Source of the DNA: Mycobacterium sp. 852014-52450_SCH5900713 | GTDB taxonomy: Bacteria; Actinomycetota; Actinomycetes; Mycobacteriales; Mycobacteriaceae | Assembly (NCBI RefSeq): GCF_001667075.1 | Contig: NZ_LZIL01000035.1 | Location: forward strand, 186,001-250,000 | Reading direction: 5' to 3' | DNA: 64,000 nt | Shown here: one piece after another, positions 53,658-63,430 of the stretch | Numbering within the stretch: position 1 is the first letter of the stretch | How the letters are laid out: each line of letters opens with the position of its first letter | The notes under the pieces: generated by a model | The model's database searches: none | What the model was told of the DNA's origin: nothing | The model's input: the letters and a program-made list of their open reading frames with translations, nothing else | Made by a program: the position numbers and the translations under genes

Positions 53658-54905
53658 ATGAGCGTGACCACGCACCTGACTTCACGGTGCTCATGGGCTG
53701 GTACCCAGGCAGGACGCCTGGCGGCCGACGCGATGGATGCTTACCGGGCCGGCACGCTGTTGCTGCGCGGCTCGCCGTTCGCGCTGGGTTGCCTCGTGGG
53801 CTGGCTTTCGACGGAGTTTCCACCGCACGTGCTGACCGGGCATGCGCTGTCGCGGGTCGCGCACCCGTCCATCGGCCGCGTCGGCACATCCTGGGCCGCG
53901 CAGCGGGCGGATAGGGCGTTGACCGCCGCGCTCGAGGAGTCGTTCGGTCCAGACTTCCGCGAGCAGGTGTGCCACCCGAGCAGCATCAAGCCGGCCTGCG
54001 CGCCGCGCAGCGGCATGTTGAACAGGCCAGGGCCGCATCGCCGGTACGCGGCGCAGACGTCAAACATCTCCTACGGTCCGGGTGGGCGGGACAACCTGCT
54101 CGACATCTGGCGCCGCCATGACCTGGCGCCGGGGCGGCGGGCGCCAGTGCTGATCCAGGTCCCCGGCGGGGCGTGGACCGTCGGCGACAAACGAGTGCAG
54201 GCCTACACCCTGATGAGCCGCATGGCCGAACTCGGCTGGATCTGCGTCTCGATCAACTACTGCAAGAGCCCACGTTCGACGTTTCCCGCGCACCTCATCG
54301 ACGTGAAGAGGGCGATCGCGTGGGTCCGCCAAAACATTGCCGACTACGGGGGCGATCCCGACTTCATCGCGATTACCGGCGGCTCGGCCGGCGGACACCT
54401 GGCATCCCTGGCCGCGCTCACCCCGAACGACCCGGCGTTCCAACCCGGATTCGAAGACGCCGACACGACGGTTCAGGCCGTCGCGCCCTATTACGGCGTG
54501 TACGACTTCACCGATTTCGAGAACATGCACGACTTGATGCTGCCGTTCCTGGAGCAGTTCGTGGTGAAGGCCCGCTACGCCGACAAGCCCGAGCGGTTCA
54601 GGGCGGCGTCACCGGTTACCTACGTGCACAGCGACGCGCCGCCTTTCTTCGTGCTGCACGGCGAGAAGGACGAGTTGGTTCCCAGTGGCCAGGCCCGGGG
54701 CTTCTGCGCGGCGTTGCGCGCGGCCGGCGCTGCCACGGTGGCCCACGCGGAGCTCACCAATGCGCACCACGCGTTCGACATCCTGTCCACGGTTCGATCG
54801 CGGCTGGCCGCCGACGCCGTCGCCGATTTCTTGGGTGTCATCTACGGCCGGCGCGTCAGCTCCCTGCTGGACTTGGACCAGCTGGCAGCCACGTCGGCCA
54901 GCTGA
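53658..54905 (+). CDS. lipQ: Carboxylesterase/lipase of the hormone-sensitive lipase type
   Basis: 415 aa from the ATG at 53658; the open frame reaches back to 53472 but into the tRNA region. The nucleophile motif GGSAGGHLAS, the Asp in HGEKDELVPSGQ and the His in TNAHHAFDIL form an alpha/beta-hydrolase triad. The oxyanion motif is PGGAW instead of the family HGG. Length is near that of Rv2485c (LipQ, 421 aa). The N-terminal 110 residues include a hydrophobic stretch (GSPFALGCLVGWLS) that may bind membrane. It is the first gene of the lipid block shared with M. tuberculosis. Confidence 0.9.
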   Translation: MSVTTHLTSRCSWAGTQAGRLAADAMDAYRAGTLLLRGSPFALGCLVGWLSTEFPPHVLTGHALSRVAHPSIGRVGTSWAAQRADRALTAALEESFGPDFREQVCHPSSIKPACAPRSGMLNRPGPHRRYAAQTSNISYGPGGRDNLLDIWRRHDLAPGRRAPVLIQVPGGAWTVGDKRVQAYTLMSRMAELGWICVSINYCKSPRSTFPAHLIDVKRAIAWVRQNIADYGGDPDFIAITGGSAGGHLASLAALTPNDPAFQPGFEDADTTVQAVAPYYGVYDFTDFENMHDLMLPFLEQFVVKARYADKPERFRAASPVTYVHSDAPPFFVLHGEKDELVPSGQARGFCAALRAAGAATVAHAELTNAHHAFDILSTVRSRLAADAVADFLGVIYGRRVSSLLDLDQLAATSAS

Positions 54906-55055
54906 GCCCGGGCCCTCGGTCACCGGCGCGGCGGTCCGACCGCTCCTTTCACCAGCGCGGCAACCCGACTAGCGTTGTGTTGGCTATGGGGTTGGCGGGG
55001 CCGAGGCAGGAGGCTTGATCGACGGTGACAGGGCTGGCGCGTCGGGCGGAGGACC

Positions 55056-56525
55056 ATGACTGAGTCCGTCGAGGTCGTGAAATTGTCCGACCAACTTGGA
55101 CCGGTCGACTATCTGATGCATCGTGGTGAAGCGAATCCCCGGACTCGGTCGGGGATCATGGCGCTGGAACTTCTCGACACCACGCCGGACTGGGATAAGT
55201 TCCTGACCCGATTCGAGAACGCTTCCCGGCGGGTGTTGCGGCTGCGCCAGAAGGTTGTCGTGCCGACCCTGCCGACCGCGTCGCCGCGCTGGGTGGTGGA
55301 TCCCGATTTCAACCTCGAGTTCCACGTGCGCCGGATGCGGGTGGCCGAACCCGGCACACTGCGCGACGTCTTCAACCTCGCCGAGGTGATCCTGCAGTCG
55401 CCCATGGACATCTCCCGTCCGCTGTGGACGGCCACCCTGGTGGAGGGCCTGGCCGACGGCAAAGCCGCCACGCTGCTGCACGTCAGCCATGCGGTCACCG
55501 ACGGCGTCGGCGGTGTGCAGATGTTCGCGGAGATCTACGACCTGGAGCGCGACCCGCCTTCCAAGCCGACGCCCCCGCTGCCCATCCCGCAGGACCTCAC
55601 ACCCAATGACCTGATGCGGCAAGGCATTAACCACTTGCCCACCGCCGTGGTCGGCGGTGTCGTGAGCGCGGTGTCCGGGGCGGTGTCGGCTGCCGGACGG
55701 GCCGTCCTGGAGCCGGGGTCCACCGTGTCCGGAGTCGTGAGTTACGCGCTCTCGGGCATGCGGGTGCTCAATCGGGCGGCCGAGCCGTCGCCGCTGTTGC
55801 GGCGCCGCAGCCTGGCCACCCGCACCGAAGCGATCGACATCCCGCTCTCCGACTTGCACCGGGCGGCCAAGGCCGGCGGGGGCTCGATCAACGACGCCTA
55901 CCTCGCCGGCCTCTGCGGAGCCCTGCGGCGCTATCACGAGGCGCTCGGAGTGCCGATCAGCACGCTGCCGATGGCGGTACCGGTGAACCTGCGGGCCGAG
56001 GCCGACACGGCCGGCGGCAACAGGTTCACCGGGGTCAACCTGGCCGCGCCCGTGGGTACCGTCGACCCGGTCTCGCGGATGAAGAAGATCCGCGCGCAGA
56101 TGACGCAGCGCCGCGACGAGCCCGCGATGAACATCATCGGTTCGGTCGCGCCACTGCTGAGCATCCTGCCTACGGCGGTGCTCGAGGGCATCACAGGCTC
56201 GGTGATCGGCTCCGACGTGCAGGCCAGCAACGTCCCGGTGTACCCGGGAGATACCTACATCGCCGGCGCGAAGGTGTTGCGGCAGTACGGGATCGGTCCA
56301 TTACCGGGGGTGGCGATGATGGTGGTGCTGATCTCGCGGGGCGGGTGGTGCACCATCACCGTGCGCTACGACAGGGCATCGGTGCGCAACGAGCCACTGT
56401 TCGCTCAATGCCTGCTGGAGGGCTTCGACGAAATTCTGGCGCTGGCCGGGGAGGGGGCGCCCCACGCGGTGCCGGCCTCGTTCACCGAACCGGCGACTTC
56501 GGCACGGACGGCGTCGGGCTCATGA
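55056..56525 (+). CDS. Wax ester synthase/diacylglycerol acyltransferase (WS/DGAT; Rv2484c-like)
   Basis: 489 aa. The family HHxxxDG active site reads HVSHAVTDG, with the catalytic second His kept and Ser in place of the first. The C-terminal VPVNLR, TAGGNRFTGVNLAAP and SNVPVYPGD segments are the WS/DGAT signature. It would esterify diacylglycerol or fatty alcohols with acyl-CoA at the membrane. It overlaps plsC by 4 bp (ATGA), so acylglycerol synthesis and final acylation are coupled. Confidence 0.92.
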   Translation: MTESVEVVKLSDQLGPVDYLMHRGEANPRTRSGIMALELLDTTPDWDKFLTRFENASRRVLRLRQKVVVPTLPTASPRWVVDPDFNLEFHVRRMRVAEPGTLRDVFNLAEVILQSPMDISRPLWTATLVEGLADGKAATLLHVSHAVTDGVGGVQMFAEIYDLERDPPSKPTPPLPIPQDLTPNDLMRQGINHLPTAVVGGVVSAVSGAVSAAGRAVLEPGSTVSGVVSYALSGMRVLNRAAEPSPLLRRRSLATRTEAIDIPLSDLHRAAKAGGGSINDAYLAGLCGALRRYHEALGVPISTLPMAVPVNLRAEADTAGGNRFTGVNLAAPVGTVDPVSRMKKIRAQMTQRRDEPAMNIIGSVAPLLSILPTAVLEGITGSVIGSDVQASNVPVYPGDTYIAGAKVLRQYGIGPLPGVAMMVVLISRGGWCTITVRYDRASVRNEPLFAQCLLEGFDEILALAGEGAPHAVPASFTEPATSARTASGS

Positions 56526-58264
56526 GCACCACGAAAGACCAGGGAAACGAGCGCGGGACACCCGGGACGGACATGCGTCTGCCGGGCTCGGTCGCCGAAA
56601 TCATGGCCAGCCCACCGGGTCCGAAGATCGGGGCGTTCTTCGACCTCGACGGGACGCTGGTGGCCGGCTTCACGGCGGTGATTCTCACCCAGGAGCGGCT
56701 GCTGCGCCGTGACATGGGCGTGGGAGAGCTGCTCGGCATGGTCCAGGCCGGCCTGAGCCACACGCTCGGGCGGATCGAGTTCGAGGACCTCATCGGCAAG
56801 GCCGCCGCCGCGTTGGCCGGCCGCTTGCTGGACGACCTGGAGGAGATCGGCGAGCGGCTGTTCGTGCAGCGAATCGAGTCGCGGATCTACCCCGAGATGC
56901 GCGAGCTGGTGCGGGCGCACGTCGCTCGCGGGCACACCGTGGTGCTCAGCTCGTCGGCGCTGACCATCCAGGTCAACCCGGTGGCGCGGTTCCTCGGCAT
57001 CTCGAACATGCTCACCAATAAGTTCGAGACCACGGAAGACGGGATGCTCACCGGCGGCGTGCAGAAGCCGATCTTGTGGGGGCCCGGCAAAGCCGCTGCG
57101 GTGCAACGGTTTGCGGCCGAGAACGGCATCGACCTGAAGGACAGTTACTTCTACGCCGACGGGGACGAGGACGTCGCCCTGATGTACCTGGTCGGCAACC
57201 CGCGCCCGACCAATCCCGAGGGCAAGATGGCCGCCGTGGCCAAACGCCGCGGCTGGCCGATCCTGCGTTTCAGCAGCCGCGGTCCGGTGGGCCTGCGCCG
57301 GCAGATCCGCACCCTCGCCGGCTTCGGCTCGATGTTCCCCGTCGCCGCCGGCGCCGTGGGCATCGGCGTGCTGACCCGCAACCGGCGGCGCGGGGTCAAC
57401 TTCTTCACCTCGACCTTCTCCCAGCTGTCGCTGGCGATCGCCGGGGTGCAGCTCAACGTCATCGGTCAGGAGAACCTGACCGCGCAGCGACCGGCGGTGT
57501 TTATCTTCAATCACCGCAACCAAGTTGACCCGGTCATCGCCGGCGCGCTGGTGCGCGACAATTGGATCGGCGTGGGGAAGAAGGAGCTGAAGAAAGACCC
57601 GATCATGGGCACGCTCGGCAAGCTGCTCGACGGCGTCTTCATCGACCGGGACGACCCCGTCGCCGCGGTGGAGACGATGCACGAGATCGAAGACCGGGCG
57701 CGGAGGGGACTGTCGATCGTGATCGCCCCGGAAGGCACCCGCGTCGACACCACCGAAGTCGGGCCCTTCAAGAAGGGGCCGTTCCGCCTGGCCATGGCGG
57801 CCGGTATCCCGATCGTTCCGATCGTGATCCGCAACGCGGAAATCGTCGCCGCCCGCAACTCCACCGTAGTCAATCCCGGTACCGTGGATGTCGCCGTCTT
57901 TCCGCCGATCTCGGTGCAGGACTGGACCGTCGAGAACCTGCCGGAGCGCATCGCCGAGGTTCGACAGCTATATCTGGACACGCTGGCCAACTGGCCGATC
58001 GACGAGCTGCCGCAGGTCGACCTGTATGCCGAGAAGAAGGCGGCGACGAAGGCCAAGACCCCCGCGAAAAAGACTGCGGCTAAGGCGGTCTCGAAGGCAC
58101 CGGCAAAGAAGGCCGCCTCCCGGAAGGCCGCCTCGAAAGCCAAGCCCGCCAAGGCGAATCCGCACGAGTCGCAGGCCGCCCTCAAAGACGGTGAGGCACA
58201 CCGGCCCGCCGAGGCGACCGCCAGCACGGAGCCGCCGGAATCCGCGCCCGAAGGGCGGCCGTGA
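56522..58264 (+). CDS. plsC: HAD phosphatase-acyltransferase fusion (1-acylglycerol-3-phosphate acyltransferase)
   Basis: 580 aa, the same length as Rv2483c. The N-terminal HAD-IB domain starts DLDGTL (D41, D43) with [11 protein letters not shown]; the C-terminal acyltransferase has NHRNQVDP (HX4D) and APEGTR. It could acylate lysophosphatidate and perhaps dephosphorylate the product, or use the HAD domain otherwise. After about residue 505 comes a Lys/Ala-rich, histone-like tail ([18 protein letters not shown] and further). The stop overlaps the plsB2 GTG by 4 bp. Confidence 0.94.
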   Translation: MSTTKDQGNERGTPGTDMRLPGSVAEIMASPPGPKIGAFFDLDGTLVAGFTAVILTQERLLRRDMGVGELLGMVQAGLSHTLGRIEFEDLIGKAAAALAGRLLDDLEEIGERLFVQRIESRIYPEMRELVRAHVARGHTVVLSSSALTIQVNPVARFLGISNMLTNKFETTEDGMLTGGVQKPILWGPGKAAAVQRFAAENGIDLKDSYFYADGDEDVALMYLVGNPRPTNPEGKMAAVAKRRGWPILRFSSRGPVGLRRQIRTLAGFGSMFPVAAGAVGIGVLTRNRRRGVNFFTSTFSQLSLAIAGVQLNVIGQENLTAQRPAVFIFNHRNQVDPVIAGALVRDNWIGVGKKELKKDPIMGTLGKLLDGVFIDRDDPVAAVETMHEIEDRARRGLSIVIAPEGTRVDTTEVGPFKKGPFRLAMAAGIPIVPIVIRNAEIVAARNSTVVNPGTVDVAVFPPISVQDWTVENLPERIAEVRQLYLDTLANWPIDELPQVDLYAEKKAATKAKTPAKKTAAKAVSKAPAKKAASRKAASKAKPAKANPHESQAALKDGEAHRPAEATASTEPPESAPEGRP

Positions 58265-60612
58265 CCGAAGCGGCCGCGGATACCACCGCGATCCTCACCG
58301 GCCAAGACTCGCTGGTGTTGGCGTCCATGGCCTCGCCGGTCGAGCGGGAACTGGTGACGGCCTGGATGGCTCAACAGCGCGCGGACAAGCCCGAGGCGAG
58401 ATTCGACGTGCTGGAACTGCCGCCGCCCACCGCGCCCCCCGATGCGCTGACCGCGCTGATCGAGCAGCTCGAGGCCGGCGGCGGCGACGACCGTTCCATC
58501 GTCCCGGTACGGGTGTTCTGGCTGCCGCCACCGGATCGCGGCAGAGTCGCCAAGCTGGCCGGGCTGCTACCGGGGCGAGATCCCTACCACCCCAACGAAC
58601 GTCAGCAACTGCAGATCATTCGCAACGCTCCCCAGCGGGCGCGGGTGGTGGCCGGCGAACCGGCGAAAGTCTCCGAACTGCGCGAGCAGTGGCGCGACAC
58701 CACCGTTGGCGAGAATGAAAGCGACTTCGCCCGATTCGTCATCCGGCGCGCGCTGCTGGCGCTGGAACGCGTCGAGTATCGGATCCTGGGGCCGCAGTAC
58801 AAGTCTCCGCGGCTGGTAAAGCCGGAAATCTTGGAGTCCAGCCGATTTCGTGCCGGGCTGAAGAAAATCCCCGGCGCGACCGTCGACGAAGCGGGCGAGA
58901 TGCTCGACGAACTCTCCACCGGCTGGAGCCGCGTGTCCGTCGACCTCGTTTCCGTGCTCGGCAGGATGCTCAGCCGCGGATTCGATCCGGAGATTGACTA
59001 CGACGGATATCAGGTCGCGGCGATGCGCGCGGCGCTGGAGGCCCACCCGGCGGTGCTGTTGTTCTCGCATCGCTCCTACATCGACGGCGCGGTGGTGCCG
59101 GTGGCAATGCAGGAAAACCGGCTGCCGCCCGTGCATGTGTTCGCCGGCATCAACCTGTCGTTCGGCGCGATGGGCCCGCTGCTGCGCCGGTCCGGCGTCA
59201 TCTTCATTCGCCGCAACATCGGCGAAAACCCGCTCTACAAATACGTTCTGCGCGAATACGTCGGCTACATCGTCGAAAAGCGGTTCAACCTGAGTTGGTC
59301 CATCGAGGGCACGCGCTCGCGCACCGGCAAGATGTTGCCGCCAAAACTCGGCCTGCTGGCCTACGTCGCCGATGCCTACCTGGACGGCCGCAGCGAAGAC
59401 ATCCTGCTGCAGCCGGTGTCCATCAGCTTCGACCAGTTGCACGAGATCGCCGAGTACGCGGCCTACGCCCGTGGCGGGGAGAAGACGCCCGAAGGCGTTG
59501 GCTGGCTGTACAACTTCATCCGGGCGCAGGGCGAACGCAACTACGGCAAGATCTACGTCCGCTTCCCGGAAGCCGTTTCGATGCGCCAATACCTGGGCCC
59601 GGCGCACGGCACGCTGACTCACGACCAGGACGCCAAACGGCTTGCGCTGCAGAAAATGTCGTTCGAGGTCGCGTGGCGGATATTGCAGGCGACGCCGGTG
59701 ACGGCGACCGGCCTGGTGTGCGCGTTGCTGCTCACCACCCGCGGCGCGGCGTTGACGCTCGATCAGCTGCACCACACCCTGCAGGACTCGCTCGACTATC
59801 TGGAACGCAAACAGAACCCGATGTCGACGAGTGCGCTGCGGCTGCGCTCGCGCGACGGCGTGCGGGCGGCGGTCGACGCGTTGTCCAACGGGCACCCGAT
59901 CACCCGGGTCGACGGCGGCCGGGAACCGGTGTGGCACATCGCCCCCGACGAGCAACACGCGGCCGCGTTCTACCGCAACTCGCTGATCCATGCCTTCCTG
60001 GAGACCTCGATCGTCGAATTGGCGCTGGCGCATGCCCGGCACGCCGAGGGCGACCGGATGCGCGCCTTCTGGGACCAGGCGATGCGGCTGCGCGACTTGC
60101 TCAAGTTCGACTTCTACTTCGCGGATTCGGCGGCATTCCGGGACAACATCGCCGAAGAGATGGCCTGGCACGACGATTGGGAAGCCCATGTCAGCGCCGG
60201 GGGCGAGGAGATCGACGCGCTGCTGTTCGCCAAGCGCCCGCTGATGGCGGATGCGATGCTGCGGGTGTTCTTCGAGGCCTACGAGATCGTCGCCGACGTG
60301 TTGCGGGATGCGCCGGCCGACGTCGGCCAGAAGGACTTGACCGCCTCGGCGCTCGGCGTGGGCCGCCAATACGTGGCGCAAACCCGGGTCCGCAGCAGCG
60401 AATCGGTGTCGACGCTCTTGTTCGCCACGGCCTATCAGGTCGTCGTCGACCAGGATCTCATCGCGCCCGCGCCGGACCTCGCCGACCGTCGGGCCGCGTT
60501 TCGGGGGGAGCTGCGGGACATCCTGCGAGATTCGGATCACGTCGGGCGGATAGCGCGCGACCAGTTCGTCGCCCGCGAGGTCAAGGCGCGTCGGGAGCGC
60601 CTGGCTCGGTAG
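58261..60612 (+). CDS. plsB2: Glycerol-3-phosphate acyltransferase
   Basis: 783 aa from the GTG overlapping the plsC stop (Rv2482c is 789 aa). The acyltransferase motifs are [13 protein letters not shown] (HX4D), [27 protein letters not shown] and [16 protein letters not shown]. It makes the first acylation of glycerol 3-phosphate, so with PlsC and the WS/DGAT the operon covers the path from glycerol 3-phosphate to triacylglycerol. A large antisense frame is a shadow. A short CCCC-GGGG hairpin follows the stop. Confidence 0.95.
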   Translation: MTEAAADTTAILTGQDSLVLASMASPVERELVTAWMAQQRADKPEARFDVLELPPPTAPPDALTALIEQLEAGGGDDRSIVPVRVFWLPPPDRGRVAKLAGLLPGRDPYHPNERQQLQIIRNAPQRARVVAGEPAKVSELREQWRDTTVGENESDFARFVIRRALLALERVEYRILGPQYKSPRLVKPEILESSRFRAGLKKIPGATVDEAGEMLDELSTGWSRVSVDLVSVLGRMLSRGFDPEIDYDGYQVAAMRAALEAHPAVLLFSHRSYIDGAVVPVAMQENRLPPVHVFAGINLSFGAMGPLLRRSGVIFIRRNIGENPLYKYVLREYVGYIVEKRFNLSWSIEGTRSRTGKMLPPKLGLLAYVADAYLDGRSEDILLQPVSISFDQLHEIAEYAAYARGGEKTPEGVGWLYNFIRAQGERNYGKIYVRFPEAVSMRQYLGPAHGTLTHDQDAKRLALQKMSFEVAWRILQATPVTATGLVCALLLTTRGAALTLDQLHHTLQDSLDYLERKQNPMSTSALRLRSRDGVRAAVDALSNGHPITRVDGGREPVWHIAPDEQHAAAFYRNSLIHAFLETSIVELALAHARHAEGDRMRAFWDQAMRLRDLLKFDFYFADSAAFRDNIAEEMAWHDDWEAHVSAGGEEIDALLFAKRPLMADAMLRVFFEAYEIVADVLRDAPADVGQKDLTASALGVGRQYVAQTRVRSSESVSTLLFATAYQVVVDQDLIAPAPDLADRRAAFRGELRDILRDSDHVGRIARDQFVAREVKARRERLAR

Positions 60613-60641
60613 TCCCCGGTCGGGGCTCATACCCTGGGCGT

Positions 60642-62678
60642 ATGACGGTCGATCGGTCGGTGACGCCACCCCGCGCGCGGGCGTGGCCGCTGCTGATCGG
60701 TGTCGCGCTGTTGGCGGGCTGCACGGCGGCCGGTATCGGGGCGTTGTCGCTGGCCGACGCGCTGACCGCCACGGGGTTGCCGAACCCGGGTCCGGCAACC
60801 ACGCTGGGGCTACCGTTCATCCGGGCGGCGGGGGAGATCGCCGCGGTGCTGGCCGTGGGCTCGTTCCTGTTCGCGGCGTTTCTGGTGCCGCCCCAACGCA
60901 GCGGCGTCCTGGACGCCGACGGGTACCGGGCGCTTCGCCTGGGGACCGTGGCGTCGGGTGTCTGGGCGGCGTGTGCGGCGCTCCTGGTTCCGCTGACCAT
61001 TTCCGACGTGTCGGGCCGCCCGCTGGTCGCGCTTTTGAACCCGGTGCGGATCTGGTCGATCGCCGGCCTGGTCACCACCGCCTCCGCGTGGCGCTGGACC
61101 GCGGCGCTGGCCGCGCTGGTGATGCTGGCCAGCCTCTCGGTGCTGCGCTGGTCGTGGACGCCGCTGCTGTTCGCCGGCTCGCTGCTGACGCTCATCCCGC
61201 TCGGGCTGACCGGCCATTCGTCGGCGGGCGGTTCGCACGACCTGGCGACCAACAGCCTGCTGATCCACCTCATGGCCGCGGGCCTGTGGGCCGGCGGCCT
61301 CTTGGCGTTGACCGCCTACGGGCTGTGCGGCGGCGGGCACGTCGCCCTGGCGGCGCGGCGGTTCTCCGCAATCGCGCTGTGGTGCTGGGTCGCGATGGCG
61401 CTCAGCGGTCTGGTGAACGCCGCGGTGCGCGTCCCGTTGGGCGACCTGGTGACCACCGATTACGGCCGATTGGTGGTGGGCAAGTTCGCCGCGTTATGCG
61501 TGCTGGGGGTGATCGGCTGGCGCCAGCGGCGCTCGTCGGTCGCCGGTTTGCAAGCGGAACCGCCTCAGCCGGAGGCGCGCCGCGCCCTGCTCCGGCTGGC
61601 GCTCGCCGAGGCCGCGGTCTTCGGCCTCACCTTCGGCATCGCCGTCGGGCTGGGCCGCACCCCGCCGCCACCGCCGCCGAGCCGGCTGCCCTCGATTCCC
61701 GAGGCCGAGATCGGCTACGACTTCAACGGCCCGCCGACCCCGGCGCGGATCCTGTTCGACTGGCGCTTCGACTTGATCTTCGGCAGCGCCGCCATCGTCT
61801 TTGCCGCCCTCTATGTGGCCGCCGTGGTCCGCCTGCGCCGCCGGGGTGACGCCTGGCCGCCGGGCCGGACCGTCGCCTGGCTGCTCGGCTGCCTCACGTT
61901 GCTGTTCGTCACGTCGTCGGGGGTCGGTCGCTACATGCCGGCGATGTTCAGCGTGCACATGGTCGCCCACATGGGCCTGTCGATGCTGGTGCCGATCCTG
62001 CTGGTGCTGGGCGCCCCGGTGAGCCTGGCCCTGCGGGCGTTGCCCGCCGCCGGCCGCGACGACCCGCCCGGTATGCGGGAATGGCTGTTGGCCGCCCTGC
62101 ACAGCGGGCTGTCGCGGTTCCTCACCAACCCGGTCGTGGCCACCGTGCTCTTCGTCGCCGGCTTCTACGGGCTGTACCTGTCGAGCCTGTTCGACATCGC
62201 CGTGGGCAGTCACGCGGGGCACCTGGCGATGAACCTGCACTTCCTGCTCAGCGGGTACCTCTTCTACTGGATCGTCATCGGGGTCGACCCCACGCCGCGT
62301 CCGATTCCGCCGCTGGCCAAGGTGGGCGTGGTGTTCGCGTCGTTGCCGCTGCACGCGTTCTTCGGGGTGGTGCTGATGGGCACCCGCAGGGTGCTCGGCG
62401 CCGACTACTATCGCTCGCTCGGCTTGACCTGGCACACCGACCTGATCGGTGACCAGCGGTTGGGTGGCGGGATCGCCTGGGCGGCGGGGGAGCTGCCGCT
62501 GGTGATCGTGATGCTGGCGTTGCTGGTGCAGTGGGCGCGCAGCGACGACCGGACCGCCCGGCGGTTGGACCGCGCCGCCGACCGCGACGACGACGCCGAG
62601 CTGGTCGCCTACAACGCGATGCTGGCCGAGCTGTCGCGGCGCGACAGACCCAACCGTCCGCACCAGCCGGCGGATTGA
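60642..62678 (+). CDS. CopD-CtaG two-domain membrane protein (copper/cytochrome oxidase assembly)
   Basis: 678 aa from the ATG at 60642. The first half (about 1-340) has eight or so helices with a CopD-like copper-resistance layout (LTGHSSAGGSHDLATNSLLI, HLMAAGLWAGGLLAL). The second half is caa3_CtaG-like, with Met/His pairs in YMPAMFSVHMVAHMGLSMLV and a conserved GHLAMNLHFLLSGYLFYW. Such fusions (M. tuberculosis Rv0102 is one) are thought to move copper toward cytochrome oxidase. In M. tuberculosis this spot holds a short gene and IS6110, so the gene is an extra paralogue or a relocated Rv0102. Confidence 0.88.
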   Translation: MTVDRSVTPPRARAWPLLIGVALLAGCTAAGIGALSLADALTATGLPNPGPATTLGLPFIRAAGEIAAVLAVGSFLFAAFLVPPQRSGVLDADGYRALRLGTVASGVWAACAALLVPLTISDVSGRPLVALLNPVRIWSIAGLVTTASAWRWTAALAALVMLASLSVLRWSWTPLLFAGSLLTLIPLGLTGHSSAGGSHDLATNSLLIHLMAAGLWAGGLLALTAYGLCGGGHVALAARRFSAIALWCWVAMALSGLVNAAVRVPLGDLVTTDYGRLVVGKFAALCVLGVIGWRQRRSSVAGLQAEPPQPEARRALLRLALAEAAVFGLTFGIAVGLGRTPPPPPPSRLPSIPEAEIGYDFNGPPTPARILFDWRFDLIFGSAAIVFAALYVAAVVRLRRRGDAWPPGRTVAWLLGCLTLLFVTSSGVGRYMPAMFSVHMVAHMGLSMLVPILLVLGAPVSLALRALPAAGRDDPPGMREWLLAALHSGLSRFLTNPVVATVLFVAGFYGLYLSSLFDIAVGSHAGHLAMNLHFLLSGYLFYWIVIGVDPTPRPIPPLAKVGVVFASLPLHAFFGVVLMGTRRVLGADYYRSLGLTWHTDLIGDQRLGGGIAWAAGELPLVIVMLALLVQWARSDDRTARRLDRAADRDDDAELVAYNAMLAELSRRDRPNRPHQPAD

Positions 62679-62833
62679 TCCACAGTCGCGATTCCTTCCA
62701 CAGGCCCGATGGGGCACCGCCGGATTCCGGCCCCTTCGCCCGCCGGCCCGTCGGTGGCGCCGGGCTCAATGGCGGCCAGGACGGGCGGTGCCTCGTTCAC
62801 CGCCCAACAGCAAACCGAGAAGGGATCATTCCA

Positions 62834-63340
62834 ATGTTCGAAACCCCGCTTACCGTGGTCGGGCACATCGTCAACAACCCCGAACGCCGACAGGTCGGCA
62901 CCCAGGAGGTCATCAAGTTTCGCGTCGCCAGCAACTCCCGGCGGCGCACGGCCGACGGCGGCTGGGAGCCGGGCAACTCGCTGTTCATCAACGTCAACTG
63001 CTGGGGAAAGTTGGTCACGGGCGTGGGTGCCGCGTTGGGCAAGGGCGCCCCGGTGATCGTGGTCGGTCACGTCTACACCAGCGAGTACGAAGACCGCGAC
63101 GGCAACCGCCGCTCGTCACTGGAGATGCGGGCGACCTCCGTCGGGCCCGACGTATCCCGCGCGATTGTGCGGATCGAGAAGCCGGGCTACACCGGTCCCA
63201 ATCCGGAGCAGGCGGCCATCAATGGAACTTCGGTGGCGGCCGCCGACGTTGGTGGTGACGAGGACCTGAAGGCCGGCGACGACCCGGCCGACTCCGGTGA
63301 CGGCGCCGCTGACCGCGTCTCGCTCTCCGTGCCGGCTTGA
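62834..63340 (+). CDS. Single-stranded DNA-binding protein paralogue (SsbB; Rv2478c-like)
   Basis: 168 aa from the ATG at 62834 (AGAAGGGA upstream). An OB fold occupies residues 1-110 (TPLTVVGHIVNNPERRQVGT, FINVNCWGKLV, GAPVIVVGHVYTSEYEDRDG). The C-terminal tail is acidic but does not end in the DDDIPF-type hexapeptide of the main SSB; it ends RVSLSVPA, so it probably lacks the partner-binding tip. It matches the second, non-essential SSB of mycobacteria. It lies 90 bp before ettA, as in M. tuberculosis. Confidence 0.9.
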   Translation: MFETPLTVVGHIVNNPERRQVGTQEVIKFRVASNSRRRTADGGWEPGNSLFINVNCWGKLVTGVGAALGKGAPVIVVGHVYTSEYEDRDGNRRSSLEMRATSVGPDVSRAIVRIEKPGYTGPNPEQAAINGTSVAAADVGGDEDLKAGDDPADSGDGAADRVSLSVPA

Positions 63341-63430
63341 CGGTCGGCTTGGGGGCGGGCCGGCGGTTGTCGGCCGGTGCCTAGGATGGTCCGCGAGATC
63401 ACTTGTAGACCAGAAAGGCACAACAGCGGC

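Noticed and set aside
60611..60627. CCCC-GGTC-GGGG hairpin after plsB2 as a terminator
   Set aside because: Short stem, no T-run and only 15 bp before the next start codon; it may just be high-GC coincidence.
59295..60641. N-terminal extension of the CopD-CtaG frame over plsB2
   Set aside because: The extension reads plsB2 out of frame and is Arg/Ala/Gly-rich; the membrane protein starts at the ATG at 60642.
58567..60798. 743-codon open frame antisense to plsB2
   Set aside because: Arg/Gly/His-rich low-complexity translation without motifs, whereas the + strand gives PlsB2.
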